Of a stretch of 64,000 bases of DNA, positions 61,851-64,000 are shown piece by piece. Positions within the stretch are counted from its first letter, which is position 1; every line of letters begins with the position of its first letter. The position numbers were made by a program, and so were the translations under genes. Source of the DNA: Saccharothrix australiensis (GTDB lineage Bacteria > Actinomycetota > Actinomycetes > Mycobacteriales > Pseudonocardiaceae); the NCBI RefSeq assembly GCF_003634935.1, contig NZ_RBXO01000001.1:2877501-2941500 (forward strand). Direction: 5' to 3'. The notes under the pieces were generated by a model. It made no database searches, was not told the origin of the DNA, and saw only the letters and a program-made list of their open reading frames with translations.

Positions 61851-62522
61851 TCAGTCGAGGTCGGGTTCGGGTTCGCGGGTTTCCGGTGCGTCCCCGTCTG
61901 CGGAGTCGGCGGGGCGGGGAGTGCGGAAGAACTCCCGGCCCCAGCGCAGTCGGACGCGGGAAGCGCCTCCGCGTCGCTGCCACCACAACAGGTCGTCGGC
62001 CAGCGCGGCGTAGTCGAGCGGGATCTCGGCCGGACGCAGCAGTTGCACCGCGCCGCGCAGGTGGTGCACCAGTTCTTCCAGGCTCTGCGAGGAGCCCAGG
62101 GTCTGGAAGCGGCGCAGCACCGGCGGGATGGTCGTGTCGAACTCCGTCGGGTGCAGCATCCGCAGCGACCGTCCGAGTCCGAACCCGCGTTGATGCATCC
62201 GGTTGTTGCGAGATTGCTGGTGCAGGGAGTAGAGCGTCAACGCCACGTGGGCAGCGGTCTCCGCGGGTGTGGGCTCGTCTCCCGCGTCCGGGCCGGCGAA
62301 CGCGTCGGAGACGGTGTACTGCAGGATCTCCTGCACGCTACCCGCGGGCTTGCCGACGCCGCGGCGCAACCGCGCCAGTGCGGCCACGGCCGCCGCACGG
62401 TCGGCCAGGACGCCTTCCTGCAGCGGCTGGATGAGCGCGTGCACCTCGACGCCCACCGGGGTGAGCGTCGCCCAACGCTGTCGCCAGTCACCTTTGTCGG
62501 GTTGAGCCGTCGTGACGGTCAT
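61851..62522 (-). CDS. cse2: Cse2 (CasB) small Cascade subunit
   Basis: 223 residues from ATG 62522 (ATGA overlap with cas8e). All-helical with HVALTLYSLHQQSRNNRMHQ and GFGLGRSLRMLHPTEFDTTI, RRFQTLGSSQSLEELVHHLR, typical of CasB. The C-terminal tail is acidic (ADSADGDAPETREPEPDLD). Stabilises the displaced DNA strand in the Cascade belly. Confidence 0.9.
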   Translation of the reverse strand: MTVTTAQPDKGDWRQRWATLTPVGVEVHALIQPLQEGVLADRAAAVAALARLRRGVGKPAGSVQEILQYTVSDAFAGPDAGDEPTPAETAAHVALTLYSLHQQSRNNRMHQRGFGLGRSLRMLHPTEFDTTIPPVLRRFQTLGSSQSLEELVHHLRGAVQLLRPAEIPLDYAALADDLLWWQRRGGASRVRLRWGREFFRTPRPADSADGDAPETREPEPDLD

Positions 62523-64000
62523 GAGGTCACCTCGAAGTCGGCGTTGGCGAAGGGCAGCGCGGTGCGCAAGTCGTTGAGGAACCAGCGGTAGGCGTGCGAG
62601 GACGTGATGAACCGTTTGTTCGCGACGCGGCCGGTCCACGCCGCCACGGGTGCCCTGTCCAGCATGTCCTTGCCCAATCGGTGGATGACGCCCCAGGCCG
62701 CGCGGTGCCAGTCGGCCCGGGCTTGCAGTGGTTCGGTGTCCGCGGTGACCTCGCGCAGCCACTTGCGGAACAGCGGGTCCATGCTCGCGTAGGCCAGTTC
62801 GAGCGCTTGGTCGCGCACGCCGTCGCGGGTGCCGGGTTTGGCGCGCGGGTCCGGCCGGTACCCAGCCGCCTCGCCGAGGTTCCGGGCCAGCTTGCCCAGC
62901 GCGCGAGCGGCGTTCTCCGCGTCGCGGACGCAGTCCACCGCGGTGTGGGCGAGGTCGGCGCGACGCAGCAGCACGGCGTGCAGTGCCACCACGTCGTCGA
63001 TGATTTCGGTGGTGGTGGCGCTCTGGGCGCCGTAGGTCATCCCTACCGTGTGTAGTCGGACGAAGTAGTCCTCGCCGATGACGTCCTCCACCTCCGCGAC
63101 CCACTCCACGACCCCGGGAGTCAGGAACGGCGCGGCGTCCTTGCCTTGCGGTGGCACGGCACCGGGAAGCAGTGGCTGCAACCCCCGCCACACGGCCTTC
63201 TGCGGGTCGTGCTCGCGCGGCATGTAGACCAGAGGCTTCCGCAGCTTCTTCTCCTGCGCCTGGCTGCGCCGCCAGGCCGTGTGCGGCTCCACCTCACTCC
63301 GGTTCTGCGGCCCGAGCGGTTTCCCGTTGCAGATCAGCACACCGGTGACCTGCTGGCCGTCGTGGGTCAGCCTGATCCGGCGGCTTTGCCAGGTGTACAA
63401 GTCCACCCGCCCGGTCGGTGTCAGCCCGTCGACGGCGTCCTTCACGGGATCGAACCGATCCCGCTCCCACGCCGGCAGATCGGCGTCGTCGTGGTAGGGG
63501 AGGAGGTTGAGCAGCAAGGTGTCCCGCAACGACTTCCCGACGGGCACCACGCCGCCCAGGTTGCCGGCCCAGCCGGTGCCGATCGGATAGCCCTTGCCCT
63601 GCTTGGTCCGGGGGTCGTCGGCCGCACCGGACTTGATGCCCGACGGGTCGAACGCGTGGCAGTGCACCAGCCACCGCGCCGCCTCGGCGAACGACAGCGT
63701 CTTCACACCACCCAGTCGGGTGGTGAAGTACGGGTGCCCGTTGGGCACGTCGGCGATCAGCCGGTCCAGCTCCGACACCTCGTCCTTCGCCGTGCGCAGC
63801 CCCGGGACCTGCATGAACGGCAGTTCCCCGTCGAGCAGGTCGAAACGGTGCCGATGCACGGCCAGGTAGTCGGCGATCTTGTCGACCGGAAGCCCGTCCT
63901 GCCAGTAGCCGGCCCACTCCTCGAAGTCCTGCGGACCACGGAGAGCCCTGTGCAGCACCGCCAGCAGCAGCCGGGTCAACGCGAACACCTGGGTGGGCAC
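62519..64000 (-). CDS. cas8e: Cas8e (CasA/Cse1), N-terminus outside window
   Basis: 493 residues are visible; the frame is open at the right edge, and about 40-45 N-terminal residues are expected beyond it. Starts PTQVFALTRLLLAVLHRALR; contains NGHPYFTTRLGGVKTLSFAE, CHAFDPSGIKSGA, GYPIGTGWAGNLGGVVPVGK and LCAR-like helical C-terminal domain (RADWHRAAWGVIHRLGKDML). This subunit recognises the PAM and recruits Cas3. cas3 would be expected further right. Confidence 0.9.
   Translation of the reverse strand: MPTQVFALTRLLLAVLHRALRGPQDFEEWAGYWQDGLPVDKIADYLAVHRHRFDLLDGELPFMQVPGLRTAKDEVSELDRLIADVPNGHPYFTTRLGGVKTLSFAEAARWLVHCHAFDPSGIKSGAADDPRTKQGKGYPIGTGWAGNLGGVVPVGKSLRDTLLLNLLPYHDDADLPAWERDRFDPVKDAVDGLTPTGRVDLYTWQSRRIRLTHDGQQVTGVLICNGKPLGPQNRSEVEPHTAWRRSQAQEKKLRKPLVYMPREHDPQKAVWRGLQPLLPGAVPPQGKDAAPFLTPGVVEWVAEVEDVIGEDYFVRLHTVGMTYGAQSATTTEIIDDVVALHAVLLRRADLAHTAVDCVRDAENAARALGKLARNLGEAAGYRPDPRAKPGTRDGVRDQALELAYASMDPLFRKWLREVTADTEPLQARADWHRAAWGVIHRLGKDMLDRAPVAAWTGRVANKRFITSSHAYRWFLNDLRTALPFANADFEVTS

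Noticed and set aside
62519..63191. Extended start of cse2 at 63191
   Set aside because: The region upstream of 62522 is the cas8e gene in another frame; the ATGA overlap at 62519-62522 is the expected start.
1..64000. tRNA or rRNA genes
   Set aside because: No cloverleaf or rRNA-like stretch was recognised by eye; a tRNAscan run would be needed to exclude them.

Overview
The window is high-GC DNA with strong third-position G/C bias. It carries families typical of filamentous actinomycetes: RNHCP proteins, tandem universal stress proteins, ECF42-type sigma factor, DUF1918, WXG100-like secretion substrates and very long RHS proteins. I infer a Pseudonocardiales-like actinomycete (Saccharothrix/Actinosynnema/Lentzea type). 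The genus cannot be fixed from this sequence alone.

Layout. 0-12.6 kb is a mixed region: a glyoxalase-like gene with an AraC regulator, two RNHCP genes, a serine hydrolase, a small secreted protein, a 1,091-residue NACHT-LRR protein and a tandem universal stress protein. Several decayed genes lie among them (trypsin-like, ECF42 sigma, dihydrofolate-reductase-like, USP, DUF1918, MMPL). 12.6-14.8 kb is a stack of insertion sequences. 15.0-25.9 kb is a secreted polymorphic-toxin locus: a LamG protein, a 2,227-residue RHS protein with a Hint domain and C-terminal toxin, then a likely immunity gene of lower GC. 26.0-30.3 kb is a second IS cluster (ISL3, IS256, IS30, IS5 and IS3 pieces). 30.2-36.1 kb holds an XRE regulator and several membrane or TPR-like genes, most of them frameshifted.

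An IS5-family element follows at 36.5-37.5 kb, and then a four-gene overlapping operon resembling type VII secretion accessory genes (37.5-39.8 kb). Next come an alpha/beta hydrolase and MFS exporter divergent from a TetR repressor, two AraC regulators, a DUF4188 protein and a dihydrofolate-reductase-like protein. 46.9-51.7 kb encodes a second RHS toxin with a WXG100-like N-terminus and a ParB-like C-terminal domain, with its overlapping immunity gene. Debris of an IS110 element and an excisionase/integrase pair lies at 52.2-52.7 kb. A nitrate-assimilation pair (molybdopterin nitrate reductase and its FAD/[2Fe-2S] partner) occupies 53.4-57.0 kb. The right end is a type I-E CRISPR-Cas operon (cas8e partial, cse2, cas7e, cas5e, cas6e, cas1) ended by an IS5-family insertion in the 3' end of cas1, with no cas2 and no array in view.

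The main structural conclusion is that the segment between about 14.48 and 28.84 kb has been inverted. Two near-identical IS5-family elements in opposite orientation bound it, and one IS3-family transposase gene is split so that its two halves lie at the two outer/inner edges of those elements. Re-inverting the segment restores a continuous IS3 reading frame interrupted only by the IS5 element and a TA duplication.
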